Source of the DNA: Acidobacteriota bacterium | Lineage (GTDB): Bacteria; Acidobacteriota; Terriglobia; Bryobacterales; Bryobacteraceae | Length of the DNA: 64,000 nt | Assembly: GCA_025353165.1 (NCBI GenBank) | Contig: JANXRE010000071.1 | Coordinates: forward strand, 1 to 64,000 | Direction of reading: 5' to 3' | Part shown: piece by piece, positions 8,684 through 18,117 of the stretch | Position numbering within the stretch: position 1 is the first letter of the stretch | How the letters are laid out: each line of letters begins with the position of its first letter | Program-made: the position numbers and the translations under genes | The notes under the pieces: model-generated | The model's input: only the letters and a program-made list of their open reading frames with translations | Told to the model about the DNA's origin: nothing | Database searches by the model: none

Positions 8684-9751
8684 CTAGAAGTACGTGTCTC
8701 CGGCAGCGAAAGGCACGACGTGCATGTACTTATAATCTTCCAGATCGATGCCGCGGCTGGTCGCACGGTAATAGAGAAGCCAGAGCTGCGATTGGTAGAG
8801 CACCAACGCGTCGAGCATCGGATGCGCGCCGGGCGCAAGCTCCGCGGCATCGAAGACGGCCACACGCGCTCCGTTGGCCTGGCCGAATGCGATGCCCGAT
8901 TGCGAGAATTGCCGCGAGCCGTCGTTGCCCATGAGGAACAGCATGGTCGGCTCGCCGGGCCGCACGGTTTCGAGCGGGCCGTGACGGAACTCTCCTGCGT
9001 GAATGAACGCGCAGTGGTCCTTTAGGAATTCGCCGAACATGTCGTAAGCCATCATGTGGCCGAGCGTGTAAGCCGCGCCTGCGGCCAACACAACCAGCTT
9101 GCCTCCCTCGACTTTAGCGGCGATGCGTTCCGCCATTTGACGGCTCGGCTCGTAGATGCTCCGCAATAGCGAGGGGAGGGATTCCAACGCCTCTTCGAAG
9201 CGGTCCAGCTCCGCGGATCCTTCGCCGCGAAGACGCGCCAGTTCGATGGCGAGCGCCATCGTGAGATAGGCAGGCGAGCTGTACAGCGCGATCGATTCGT
9301 AGGTGATGGACCACGTCGCTCCCTTCGCCAGCTCCGCGTCGGCGCGGCGGGTGATGGCAAAGAGCGGAGCGCCTTGTTGCAGGACGATGCCTTTTGCCTG
9401 AATCGTGTCGACGGTTTTGCCGGAGTAGCTTGCGCCGATGGCGACGGAGTGTTGGTCGAGTATTCCCGGTTGTGCGGCGACGAGGTCGGGGGCGAGCAGG
9501 TAATGAACCGGGAGCTTCAGGTAATGCAGGGCCGCCCAGTAGCCGCTGTAGAGGGCTGCGGAAGATCCGCCGCTGCCGAAGAATACGATGTTGCGAGGTT
9601 TTCTCGCGTGTATTTCGCGGGCTACCTCTTGAATGCCAGCGCGCTTCTCTTTCCACATTCGCGCGAGCTCATCGGCGACGACGGGCGCCGAGAAGATTTC
9701 GGCTTTGAGGTTTTTTTGGGAAAGTTCCGCAAGGGTCATGGTTTGGGACAT
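8684..9751 (-). CDS. SIS-domain sugar isomerase / deaminase-like protein
   Basis: 355 residues with two SIS (phosphosugar-binding) domains. The first has NIVFFGSGGSSAALYSGYWA and SYSGKTVDTIQA, the second LVVLAAGAAYTLGHMMAYDMFGEFLKDHCAFIHAGEFRHGP. The EFRHGP motif is shared with GlmS-type and AgaS/FrlB-type isomerases, which interconvert amino-sugar or ketosamine phosphates. There is no glutaminase domain. The start is either ATG 9751 or ATG 9739, the latter giving an ATGA overlap with the epimerase stop. It is part of the LacI-divergent operon. Confidence 0.82.
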   Translation of the reverse strand: MSQTMTLAELSQKNLKAEIFSAPVVADELARMWKEKRAGIQEVAREIHARKPRNIVFFGSGGSSAALYSGYWAALHYLKLPVHYLLAPDLVAAQPGILDQHSVAIGASYSGKTVDTIQAKGIVLQQGAPLFAITRRADAELAKGATWSITYESIALYSSPAYLTMALAIELARLRGEGSAELDRFEEALESLPSLLRSIYEPSRQMAERIAAKVEGGKLVVLAAGAAYTLGHMMAYDMFGEFLKDHCAFIHAGEFRHGPLETVRPGEPTMLFLMGNDGSRQFSQSGIAFGQANGARVAVFDAAELAPGAHPMLDALVLYQSQLWLLYYRATSRGIDLEDYKYMHVVPFAAGDTYF

Positions 9752-10650
9752 AAGTTGATGGCTTCGTCGAGCGAATCCTCGACGCGATATTTCGGCGCAT
9801 AGCCGATAAGGTTCCGGGCTTTCTCGATGCTCAGCGAGTAGGAATGAATTCCAGCGCATCGCAATGCGACTGGTTCCGCGCCAAGCCGGCACGCCAGCGC
9901 GGGGCCGACTTTGGTGTATTGGAACGGCGCGGGGCCCGCTATGTTGAACGCCTGGCCGGGCGCGTTTTCGCTTTCCAGGGCGAGGACGACGGCTTCGGCC
10001 GCGTCCCTGGCATCGCAGATGTGCTCGGTGAAGGGGCTCCCGTCCTGTTCGAGGGGAATCGCGACCACTCGGTTGCGCTCCCACTGGCTTCGTTCTTCGA
10101 CCGCCGTGAAGTCCTTGTAGGGCGCCTTTGTAAATAGTCCCAGTATCTCGGGCGCATCCAGCGTCCATACGAATCGGAGGCGGACTGCTGGGACGCCGCC
10201 CATCTCCTGGTAGTAGAGGGCCATGCGTTCGCCGAGCACCTTCGAGAGGCCGTAGAAGACTGTCGGGTGGTGGGCGGCGTCCTCGTCGATGGGTTCGGTG
10301 TAGCCCGTTAGGCTCCAGCCGGTGCAGTACGTCGCGTCGGAGCTGGCGAAGAGGAATCGGGGCTTGCCTCGTTCCGAGGCGGCGCGGAGGAGGCGGCGGG
10401 TTCCTTCGATGTTGGTTTGGAATACTTCGTCGTCGGAGGCCGGCGGCATTACTCCGGCAAGGTGGATAATGGCGTGGACGCCGGCGACGGATTCTTCCGG
10501 CATGCCGACGGACTCCACTTCGTTGGCCCAGTCGGAGGGCAAGGGCGTGCGATGGACTAGACAGCGCACGGCATATCCGCGGTCGAGAAGTAGGGGGACT
10601 ACGCGGCGCCCGATGCGGCCGCTTGCTCCGGTGACTAGGATTCGCTTCAC
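9736..10650 (-). CDS. NAD-dependent epimerase/dehydratase (extended SDR)
   Basis: 304 residues with the N-terminal dinucleotide motif ILVTGASGRIGRRV and the active-site pair YGLSK (Tyr/Lys) at about residue 150. Conserved segments IIHLAGVM and DARDAAEAVVLAL match extended SDR sugar epimerases and uronate dehydrogenases. A GTG at 10650 directly before the Rossmann motif is used as start. It is the third gene from the 3' end of a catabolic operon, so it probably acts on a free or acid sugar rather than a nucleotide sugar. An 82-bp gap separates it from yjbQ upstream. Confidence 0.82.
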   Translation of the reverse strand: MKRILVTGASGRIGRRVVPLLLDRGYAVRCLVHRTPLPSDWANEVESVGMPEESVAGVHAIIHLAGVMPPASDDEVFQTNIEGTRRLLRAASERGKPRFLFASSDATYCTGWSLTGYTEPIDEDAAHHPTVFYGLSKVLGERMALYYQEMGGVPAVRLRFVWTLDAPEILGLFTKAPYKDFTAVEERSQWERNRVVAIPLEQDGSPFTEHICDARDAAEAVVLALESENAPGQAFNIAGPAPFQYTKVGPALACRLGAEPVALRCAGIHSYSLSIEKARNLIGYAPKYRVEDSLDEAINLCPKP

Positions 10651-10732
10651 GTTGCTATCCCCGGGCAGCGGGACGTCCCGAGCGGTCCGGGAGGACCGCC
10701 CCACTTGGCACACGCAGTACTGGTGAATAGCC

Positions 10733-11179
10733 TCATGTGCCGGTCACCTGGAGGAAGATTGTGCGGGCTAGCGGGCCGTCGTATTCGACGAAGTACACTC
10801 GTTGGCGGCTGCCTTTAAGCACGGCTCCATTTTCGATGGCGAACATCGCGCTTACGCCTCCCAGAATGCTTTTAAGATGGTCGCCCGCGTTGAATCCCAG
10901 ACGGCCGTCGAAGTCCAGAAGGCGGTTATGGTAGTACCCGAATGTGCCCGGCTCGGGGTTCTTCGGGGCCAGCCTTTCGAGGTGCAGCGGGACGTCTCGC
11001 TCCAGACACTCGACTCCTTCGGTCACGACAATGCTGGAGGTGGTGTGGGCGGTCATCACGAACACCATTCCATCGGCGACGGCGCATTCCTGTACGAAAG
11101 CTTCGACCTGCGGCGTGAGGTCGATCATCTCGAATTCCTTGCGCGAAATCACTTCGATGCGGCGAGAGCGGATAATCAT
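10733..11179 (-). CDS. YjbQ family (secondary thiamine-phosphate synthase-type) protein
   Basis: 148 residues covering the whole UPF0047/YjbQ family. Motifs are VFVMTAHTTSSIVVTEG, DVPLHLERLAP, GDHLKSILGGVS and GSRQRVYFVEYDGP. Some members have weak thiamine-phosphate synthase activity, but the cellular role is unsettled. The start ATG 11179 overlaps the amidohydrolase stop (ATGA). It lies within the sugar operon, so a role in that pathway is possible. I see no evidence for thiamine biosynthesis nearby. Confidence 0.85.
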   Translation of the reverse strand: MIIRSRRIEVISRKEFEMIDLTPQVEAFVQECAVADGMVFVMTAHTTSSIVVTEGVECLERDVPLHLERLAPKNPEPGTFGYYHNRLLDFDGRLGFNAGDHLKSILGGVSAMFAIENGAVLKGSRQRVYFVEYDGPLARTIFLQVTGT

Positions 11180-12030
11180 GCCCGGCCTCCCAGCAGCCGT
11201 TCCGCGTTGCCACGGAAAACAAGTTCGAGGCATTCTTCGGAAAGCCCGAGCGAGCGCACCGCCTTCGCCATCGCCTTCGTCTCGATTCTCGGGTTGTCCG
11301 AGCCGAACACGAGCTGCTTGCGCAGACTGCGCTCGAAGACGGTGAGCGGAACCTGCTGGGTCATCGCGTACCGCAGGAAATCCACCGGGTTGTCGAAGTA
11401 GAGGGCTGCCGTGTCGAGGTACACGTTGGGGTACTTCAAGGCCAGCGCTACCGCGTCCACTACCCACGGCCAGGCTAGGTGCGCCAGTACAATGTTCAGT
11501 TCCGGGAACGTCGCCGCCACGTCTTCAAACCGCAGCGGGTGGCCGTATTTAAGCTTGGCACCGGGCTGCCAGCTTAGTCCGGCGTGGAACAGGATGGGGA
11601 TGCCGAGCGTGCTCGCTTTCTCGTAGACGGGGAAGGCCAGCGGATCGTCGGGGGAGAACTCCTGGAATGCGGGCGCGAGTTTCAAGCCGCGCAGGCCGAG
11701 GGTGGACACGGCATGCTCGAGCTTTTCCGGCGCGCCGGCCTGCCTCGGATCCACGCTGGCGAAACCGATCAGGCGATCCGACATCGCGCAGATTTCCACG
11801 ATCTGCTCGTTCGTATACACAGTGGCGTTGCGGCTGGTGGTCGCGTCGACGGGAACTACGACGGCCTTGTCGATGCCGCAGAGGTCCATTTCAAGCAGCA
11901 TCACTTCGAGAGGCTGGAAGTTGTTCCCGACGAAGAATATTTCGCGGGCCGCGCGCTCGAGTTCCGGATGGAGGGCCACCATTTCGCGCGCCAGCACGGG
12001 ATGGGTGTGAAAATCGATTCCGCCTTTCAT
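11176..12030 (-). CDS. TIM-barrel amidohydrolase (amidohydrolase 2 family)
   Basis: 284 residues. The N-terminal metal motif is GIDFHTHP, followed by ILFHAGLSW and IVLAHLAWPW (further metal-binding His) and VFGSDNPR (the catalytic Asp). This pattern matches the ACMSD/lactonase branch, which hydrolyses lactones or decarboxylates acids. It is coupled by ATGA overlaps to PfkB upstream and yjbQ downstream. A sugar lactone is a likely substrate given the kinase, epimerase and dehydrogenase in the same operon, which is inference. Confidence 0.85.
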   Translation of the reverse strand: MKGGIDFHTHPVLAREMVALHPELERAAREIFFVGNNFQPLEVMLLEMDLCGIDKAVVVPVDATTSRNATVYTNEQIVEICAMSDRLIGFASVDPRQAGAPEKLEHAVSTLGLRGLKLAPAFQEFSPDDPLAFPVYEKASTLGIPILFHAGLSWQPGAKLKYGHPLRFEDVAATFPELNIVLAHLAWPWVVDAVALALKYPNVYLDTAALYFDNPVDFLRYAMTQQVPLTVFERSLRKQLVFGSDNPRIETKAMAKAVRSLGLSEECLELVFRGNAERLLGGRA

Positions 12031-12944
12031 GGTTGCTCCTGTGCCAGCGCCTCCGCCTCGGTTGCCTGGGCTCCGGTTCCTCCCAGCGCCCTGGTGGAGA
12101 AAGCTCCGCAGGCTACGCCGAGTCTCAGGGCCTCCTCGATGGGCCGCTTGCGCAGCCATGCGTGCAGGAAGCCGGCGTTGAAATTGTCGCCCGCGCCGGT
12201 GGGGTCCAGGGGTGTGATGACCGGTGCGGGCACATGAACGATGCGCCCGTCTTGCAAAGCCATGGCACCATCGGCACCCAGTTTCACCAGTGGAACGCGG
12301 CAGATTCCGGCGAGGGCTCTTAATCCGTCGGCGGGATCGGCCTCGCTGGTAACTCCGCGCAGTTCCGTTTCGTTGGGCAGAAAGACGTCGACGTGGCGCA
12401 GCGTGTCCAGTAGTCCGGACTTCCATTCGAGGGCCGGGTCGCAGGCGGGATCTAGAGATACTGTCAATCCGTGCTCCTTTGCTCTCCGGAAGACATCGGC
12501 GAAACCGTGCGGAAGCATTCCGGATTGCAGAAAGTACGAAGAACTGTGCAGGTGGTCGAAGCCGCGGAAATATTCGTCGGAGATGTCGGTGGGCCGTAGG
12601 TAGGGGATGGTTCCAAGGAACGTGACGAGACTGCGGTCGACGGGCGATGCGATGGCGACGGTCACGGCGGTTTTGTGGGCGGCATCCACGCGGGTTCGCG
12701 CGCTGTCGATGCCGAGCGCAGCCAGGCGATCGAGGCAGAATGCGCCTCCCGGGTCCGCTCCCACCAGTCCTGCGAAGGCGGCTGTGTCGCCCAGTCGGAC
12801 CATGCCGGCTCCGGTGATTGCGGTGGAACTGCCCAGGGTCATGACGAAGTCGTCGACAAGAGTTTCGCGTCCCGGGCAGGGGAATGTGCGGTAGCCGTGG
12901 AGGATCATGTCCACGTTCATATCGCCGACCAGGAGAATGTTCAT
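12027..12944 (-). CDS. PfkB-family carbohydrate kinase
   Basis: 305 residues of ribokinase fold. The N-terminus NILLVGDMNVDMILHGY and the anion-hole/catalytic motif DPTGAGDNFNAGF (about residues 248-260, catalytic Asp in GAGD) are clear. The substrate is a sugar, keto-sugar acid or nucleoside, phosphorylated with ATP. It is the first gene of the operon, transcribed away from the LacI regulator. Its start ATG is 113 bases from the regulator start across a shared control region containing a GTHECVRH-type repeat. Confidence 0.9.
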   Translation of the reverse strand: MNILLVGDMNVDMILHGYRTFPCPGRETLVDDFVMTLGSSTAITGAGMVRLGDTAAFAGLVGADPGGAFCLDRLAALGIDSARTRVDAAHKTAVTVAIASPVDRSLVTFLGTIPYLRPTDISDEYFRGFDHLHSSSYFLQSGMLPHGFADVFRRAKEHGLTVSLDPACDPALEWKSGLLDTLRHVDVFLPNETELRGVTSEADPADGLRALAGICRVPLVKLGADGAMALQDGRIVHVPAPVITPLDPTGAGDNFNAGFLHAWLRKRPIEEALRLGVACGAFSTRALGGTGAQATEAEALAQEQP

Positions 12945-13014
12945 GCGTTACAGTTACCGCTAAAGTAGTGTATGCTGTTTTTCAGACTGGCGTCAACACG
13001 GGCGTTGCCAGAAA

Positions 13015-13053
13015 GTGGCGCCGCGGCACGCAGGAGTGCGTGCGCCACGCACG
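13015..13053 (+). repeat. Palindromic gene-leader repeat, copy A
   Basis: The core GCACGCAGGAGTGCGTGC flanked by GGCGCCGCG and GCCACG matches copies at 53416-53473 and 61871-61996. Translated it reads WRRGTQECVRH. It ends about five bases before the LacI-gene ATG and lies in the sense orientation to it, as do copies B and D for their genes. Confidence 0.75.
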
Positions 13054-13057
13054 GAAC

Positions 13058-14077
13058 ATGGCAATTCGAATGAAAGATGTTGCGCGGGACCTGAATGTCT
13101 CGGTGATGACGGTGTCCAAGGTTCTGCGCAACCACGGCGATATCGGCCGGGAGACTCGTGACCGGGTGCTCAAGCGGGTGCGGGAGCTGAACTATACTCC
13201 CAATCGCGCGGCGAGAAGCTTGGCGACGGGCCGGACCTCGGCGATCGGACTGGTGGTTCCGGATCTGGAACATCCGTTTTTCAGCGAAATCGCCAAGGCG
13301 ATCGCCCGGCGCATCCGGACTCGCGACTACGGGCTGATTATCGCTTCCTCGGAAGATAGCCCGGCGGTCGAGCAGAGCGAATTGGAACGCATGCTGGCGC
13401 GCCAGGTGGATGCAGTGATCCTGGCCTCCGTGCAGACCTCGAGTGCGAGTCCCGTGTTCGCGCGCCTGAAGGAATCCGGAGTTCCGTACGTACTGATCGA
13501 CCGGGATTTCCCCGAATTGGGGGCGAACTATGTGGGCGTGGACGATGTCGAAGTCGGGCGCGTCGCCACCGGGCACCTGATCGAACGGGGCTGCCGCCGG
13601 ATCGCGCACCTGCGCGGGCCCGATGTAAGCACGGCCGCCGGGCGTCTTCAGGGTTACGAAGAGGCGCTCCGGAAGCGCCAGATGGCCCTCCGGGCGGGGT
13701 ATGTGGTGAAAGTGAAAGGCGGCGACGCCCGATCCGAGGAGCAGGGCTACCGGGCCATGAATCGCCTGCTCGCGATGGAGCAGAGGCCCGACGGCGTGTT
13801 CTGTTACAACGACGAGGTGGCGATCGGCGCTCTGCGGGCCATCCTGATGGCCGGCTTGCGGGCGCCCGGCGACATCGCCGTTATTGGGGTGGACAACATC
13901 CGGTACGCCGATCTGTTGCGAGTTCCACTGAGCAGCGTCGACCAGCACAGCTACAAGATAGGCGAACGCGCCGCGCAACTGGCGTTGAACTCGATCGAGG
14001 CGGAGGAGCCGCCGCCGGCCAGGCGGATTGTCCTTCCGGTGGAGCTGGTGGCGCGGGAGTCCACGTTTCACATGTAA
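13058..14077 (+). CDS. LacI-family transcriptional regulator
   Basis: 339 residues. The N-terminal helix-turn-helix is MKDVARDLNVSVMTVSKVLRNHGDIGRETRDRV followed by the hinge helix NRAARSLATGRT. Residues about 60-335 are a periplasmic-binding-like sugar sensor (IGLVVPDLEHPFFSEIAKAI, VIDRDFPELGANYVGVDD, FCYNDEVAIGALRA, VIGVDN). Starts at 13058 or 13070 are both possible. It is divergent from the PfkB operon and lies 92 bases before the TonB receptor, whose promoter holds a LacI-like palindrome. It probably controls both. Confidence 0.93.
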   Translation: MAIRMKDVARDLNVSVMTVSKVLRNHGDIGRETRDRVLKRVRELNYTPNRAARSLATGRTSAIGLVVPDLEHPFFSEIAKAIARRIRTRDYGLIIASSEDSPAVEQSELERMLARQVDAVILASVQTSSASPVFARLKESGVPYVLIDRDFPELGANYVGVDDVEVGRVATGHLIERGCRRIAHLRGPDVSTAAGRLQGYEEALRKRQMALRAGYVVKVKGGDARSEEQGYRAMNRLLAMEQRPDGVFCYNDEVAIGALRAILMAGLRAPGDIAVIGVDNIRYADLLRVPLSSVDQHSYKIGERAAQLALNSIEAEEPPPARRIVLPVELVARESTFHM

Positions 14078-14108
14078 AACTCGTTTCAAAAAGTATTGAT
14101 CTTCGCTT

Positions 14109-14118
14109 TCACCGGTGA
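14109..14118. promoter_or_regulatory. LacI-type operator candidate before the TonB receptor
   Basis: TCACCGGTGA is a perfect 10-bp palindrome with a central CG, the usual symmetry of LacI/GalR operators. It sits 51 bases before the receptor start and 32 bases after the LacI stop. Confidence 0.5.
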
Positions 14119-14169
14119 TACACTGGCCAAAATCGCCTAGGAGTCTGAGAGAGCCAAGGAGCACAGCCC

Positions 14170-17100
14170 ATGTCACCGAACAAGTCAGCGTATTTGCTCG
14201 CCGCGTTGTTTGCTTTCGCGGCCGTTTCACTCGTTGCCGCCGACGTCACTGGAGCCATCGACGGAATCGTGAAGGACCCAAGCGGCGCGGTAGCCCCGGG
14301 CGTGGGAGTCACGGCCACCAATACGGGTACAAACGCGGTGTTCCGCTCGAAGACGGACTCGGCGGGAATTTACAGCCTGCGCGGTCTGCCCGCGGGCTTG
14401 TACCAGCTCGGCACCGAGCCGAAGGGCTTCAAGAAGTATGTCGCCAAGGACCTGCGCGTGCAGGTGAATGAGACGCTGCGCGTCGATGTCGCCCTACAGG
14501 TAGGAGATGTCGCGCAAACGGTGGAGGTCTCGGGCGCGGCTCAAACGGTGGATACCGAATCGATCACTCTGAAGAGTGTCGTGGACGAACAGCGAATCGA
14601 GAGCCTGCCGCTCAACGGCCGGAATCCGACGCAGTTGATGCAACTCGTCGCCGGGGTTCAGTCGGACGTATTGAACTCCAACGTGACCTCGGGGACGACG
14701 TATCCGGGCGTCACGCCGGTGTCGGTGAACGGCGGGCGGGCGAACACGACCAATTACATTTTGGACGGCGCGCAGAACAACGACCACTACAGCAACGCGC
14801 CGAACCCGATGCCGAATCCGGACGCGCTCCAGGAGTTCAGCGTCCAGACGAACGCTTTTTCGGCGGAGTTCGGGCGCAACGTCGGAGGCATCGTCAACGC
14901 GGTTACGCGCTCGGGCACCAATCAGTTGCACGGGAGCGCCTTTGAATATGTCCGGAACAACGCGTTGAACGAGCCGAACTACTTCGCGCCGGCCAATCCC
15001 GACGGATCCAAGCAGGACGACGGGCTGAAGCGGAACCAGTACGGCGCGACGGTGGGTGGGCCGGTGATGTTGCCCAAGATCTACGACGGCCGCAACCGGA
15101 CCTTCTTCTTCTTCTCGTACCAGGGGACAACGATCCGGCAATCGCCTTCGAAGGTGCAACAGCAGGTGCCCACGAACGAGCAGCGCGCGGGCGACTTCTC
15201 CGCGCTGGGACGTCCGATCACGGATCCGTTCAATGGCGGCTCGCCTTATCCGAACAACAAAATACCAAGCTCGGAGTTCAGCCCGGTCAGCACGGCGATC
15301 CTGAACAGCTACATCCCCGCGCCGGCGGCGGGCCAATCGACCATTAGCTACGCGCTGCCGAACAACCTGGACGACGATCAGTTCCTGGTTCGCGTGGACC
15401 AGGATATTACTTCCAAGAACCGGTTGAGCGGGAGGTTTTTCACCTCCAAGGCTAACCAGCAGGCTTTCCTGGCGGCGGGAAACTACTTTTCCTCGCAGCC
15501 CGGCTCTGGCTGGCGGAACACGAGCGTGTCGGGCACCGACACACACACGATCAGCCCGACGATCGTCAACACCGCGCTGTTCTCTTACAACCGCACCTAC
15601 AACCTGAACCAGCCGATCTTGCCGTCGAAAGGCTTTGCCGATCTCGGGGCGCAGATGTACAACGACAAGACTCCGGAGATCTATCTGCAGGTGAACGGAT
15701 ACTTCCTTCTGGACACGAACGACACCAACAGCTTCCTGCGCGAGGAGTTTCAAGTCAATGATACCGTGCGTTGGACGAAGGGGCCGCACCAACTGAGCAT
15801 GGGCGGGGAGTACGGCCACGGGCTGGGCGACATCAACAACGACTACCGGGCGAACGGCTATTTCAGTTTCGACGGGTCGGCTCCGTTCACGAGCGACGCC
15901 CTGGCCGATTTTACGGTTGGGAAGTTCTACAACCTTACGCAGGGCGTAGGCGAGTACAAGAACACTCGGTTCAACATCTTTTCCGCTTTCGCGCAGGATT
16001 CTTATCGTGTGACCCGCCGTCTCACGCTCGACCTTGGTTTTCGCTGGGACCCGTTCTTCCCTTATACGGACCTGCACGGGAAGATGGCGACGTATCATCC
16101 GGGCGCGCAGTCCTCGCGGTATGTGAACGCGCCTCCGGGCATACTCTACGCGGGAGATCCGGGCCTTCCTCCCGGTGTGTTTCCGCGGCAGTGGACGAAC
16201 TTCGGCCCGCGCGTGGGCCTGGCCTGGGACGTATTTGGCGACGGCAAGACAGCGGTGCGCGCAGGGTATGGTATCTATTACGACCATCCCAACACGATCT
16301 CCACCAACGCCCAGGCCAACCAGGCTCCGTTCGGCACGGTCGTGAACGTGAACGGGAATGCGAGCAACAGCCTGAGTAATCCGTATGCGGGCGGAACGAA
16401 TCCCTTCCCGTCCAGTGTCACTCCACCCAAGGACGTACCGTTCCTGTTGCCGGACGTGGCATACATGGCGACTGCGGGTTTGCGGAACGCTCAGTTGCAG
16501 AGTTGGAATTTGACCGTTGAACGCCAGTTATTGGGCAACATAATTGCCAGAATCGCGTATGCGGCGTCGAAGGGGTCGCGTCTGGCGAGCCTGCGCGAGG
16601 GGAACGCGGGGGTGTACATAGCCGGCAGCAGCTTAACGACAGATCAGCGGCGCCCGCTGTATCCGAATTTCGGACAGATGACGTTGGTCGAACCGGGCGA
16701 TAACTCGAGTTATCACTCGCTTCAGCTCAACCTGGAGCGGCGGTTTATGAACCGCTTCACTGTTCTGGCGAATTACACGTGGAGTAAGTCGATCGACACG
16801 GGTTCATATAACAAGCAGACAGGCCAGACAGTGACTAACCCCTATACCCGTAGTTTCGATCGCGGCCTGTCCGACTTCAATCACGCGCACCTCTTCAACC
16901 TGTCCGGCTTGTGGGATCTTCCCATCAAGCCAGTTAGCCGTTTGGCGGAAACGCTGATCGGGGGGTGGCAGCTCTCGGGCATCGTTTCGCTGCACAGCGG
17001 CCAGCCATTCCCGCTGTACAGCGACGTGGACAACGCGAATTCGGGAATCGGCAGCGACCGGCCGGACCTGATCGGGAATCCCTACCTCTCCGGCGGCAGG

Positions 17101-17409
17101 AGCCTCGAAGCGCGAATCCAGAAATGGCTCAATCCGGCGGCGTTCGCGGTGAACACTCTGGGAACGTTCGGCAATGTAGGGCGGAACGTTTTCATTGGCC
17201 CCGGGTATGCGTCGACCGACCTGGCTTTGCAGAAAGACTTCAAGGTGATCGAGCGGGCATCGATCCAATTCCGCGCGGAAGCGTTCAACGCCTTCAACCG
17301 GGCGAACTTGCAGAATCCGACGGGCGATCTGCTGTCGGGTAACTTCATGGTGATCAACTCGGCTTTCGATCCGCGGATTTTGCAGTTCGCGGTGAGAGTG
17401 AAGTGGTAA
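14170..17409 (+). CDS. Oar-like TonB-dependent outer-membrane receptor
   Basis: 1079 residues, the usual length for acidobacterial Oar-like receptors. A signal peptide (MSPNKSAYLLAALFAFAAVSLVAA) precedes a carboxypeptidase-regulatory-like domain (about 27-110: GAIDGIVKDPSGAVAPGVGVTA, GIYSLRGLPAGLYQL). The plug region follows (about 125-260: LPLNGRNPTQLMQLVAGVQ, NYILDGAQNNDHYSN, EFSVQTNAFSAEFGRNVGGIVNAVTRSGTN). The C-terminal beta barrel ends in RILQFAVRVKW with an aromatic last residue. Such receptors import oligosaccharides or other bulky ligands. AAGGAG lies nine bases upstream of ATG. Proximity to a LacI gene and palindrome suggests sugar-dependent expression. Confidence 0.93.
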   Translation: MSPNKSAYLLAALFAFAAVSLVAADVTGAIDGIVKDPSGAVAPGVGVTATNTGTNAVFRSKTDSAGIYSLRGLPAGLYQLGTEPKGFKKYVAKDLRVQVNETLRVDVALQVGDVAQTVEVSGAAQTVDTESITLKSVVDEQRIESLPLNGRNPTQLMQLVAGVQSDVLNSNVTSGTTYPGVTPVSVNGGRANTTNYILDGAQNNDHYSNAPNPMPNPDALQEFSVQTNAFSAEFGRNVGGIVNAVTRSGTNQLHGSAFEYVRNNALNEPNYFAPANPDGSKQDDGLKRNQYGATVGGPVMLPKIYDGRNRTFFFFSYQGTTIRQSPSKVQQQVPTNEQRAGDFSALGRPITDPFNGGSPYPNNKIPSSEFSPVSTAILNSYIPAPAAGQSTISYALPNNLDDDQFLVRVDQDITSKNRLSGRFFTSKANQQAFLAAGNYFSSQPGSGWRNTSVSGTDTHTISPTIVNTALFSYNRTYNLNQPILPSKGFADLGAQMYNDKTPEIYLQVNGYFLLDTNDTNSFLREEFQVNDTVRWTKGPHQLSMGGEYGHGLGDINNDYRANGYFSFDGSAPFTSDALADFTVGKFYNLTQGVGEYKNTRFNIFSAFAQDSYRVTRRLTLDLGFRWDPFFPYTDLHGKMATYHPGAQSSRYVNAPPGILYAGDPGLPPGVFPRQWTNFGPRVGLAWDVFGDGKTAVRAGYGIYYDHPNTISTNAQANQAPFGTVVNVNGNASNSLSNPYAGGTNPFPSSVTPPKDVPFLLPDVAYMATAGLRNAQLQSWNLTVERQLLGNIIARIAYAASKGSRLASLREGNAGVYIAGSSLTTDQRRPLYPNFGQMTLVEPGDNSSYHSLQLNLERRFMNRFTVLANYTWSKSIDTGSYNKQTGQTVTNPYTRSFDRGLSDFNHAHLFNLSGLWDLPIKPVSRLAETLIGGWQLSGIVSLHSGQPFPLYSDVDNANSGIGSDRPDLIGNPYLSGGRSLEARIQKWLNPAAFAVNTLGTFGNVGRNVFIGPGYASTDLALQKDFKVIERASIQFRAEAFNAFNRANLQNPTGDLLSGNFMVINSAFDPRILQFAVRVKW

Positions 17410-18117
17410 CGGAGTTGGGCCGCGGATGAACGCGAATTTTTGCGGGAGCTGAGCCGGGCGATTCGTACATTCAGGAGGATGTTCCGAACCCGTGCCCATT
17501 AGGCCACCGGCGCACGCCCGAAACTTACCCCGGGGAACTCGGAGTGCGACATTGTTGAAAGAACTTCGCCGACCGTAGCCCGGATGGTGGCTACCATGAG
17601 GCGGACTCCTTGTCTGTTCATTAACGGACCTGGGGCGATGGGAGCCTTCGATTTACGCTTGAGGTGCTGCTGCAGGCTCCGAGCCGAGGGTTTCGTAGCG
17701 GAGCAGCTCAACGGAGAGGCTGAGAAACTCGGCCGAACCACACGGCAGGTGGGCGATTTCGGCGAGGAACGGTTGATTGCCGCCCTGAAGGAGCATCACG
17801 GGTGCCCCGCTTCCGAGGCAATGGAGGCGACTGTCCGCGAGGAGCAGGAGCGCGTCGGCCCGCAACCAGGCGACCAGGCCGACGACTTGACGGATCAGGA
17901 TTCCCGGCCCCGCTGTATTGGCTTACGGAATGTGGCGGCTGTATCGCAGCGAGTCCTCGCGGCCCCAGTCGCAGCGTCGGTGATCGGGAGGCTACCACAC
18001 GGCTCGGCGGCCTCAAGTTGGGCTCTTGGAGATGTACCGAGTGGCCGCAGGCCCGGGCCGCTCTCCTGAATCGGCTCGGTTTAGCTGTTGTTGGGCGTTA
18101 AGTGCCATTATCGCTAG
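17410..18117. other. Degenerate stretch at the left edge of the mobile island
   Basis: About 700 bases without a convincing gene. A minus-strand frame near 17653-17920 (Leu-rich, ending RYETLGSEPAAAPQA) and another at 17499-17741 look weakly protein-like but lack good starts and recognisable motifs. They are best read as eroded coding sequence. No terminator hairpin was identified after the TonB receptor. Confidence 0.4.

Noticed and set aside
12941-14230. A 429-codon open frame antisense to the LacI regulator
   Set aside because: The sense gene has a complete HTH and sugar-binding domain.
14494-16287. A 597-codon open frame antisense to the TonB receptor
   Set aside because: It is a composition artefact of the receptor's codon use, with no domains seen.
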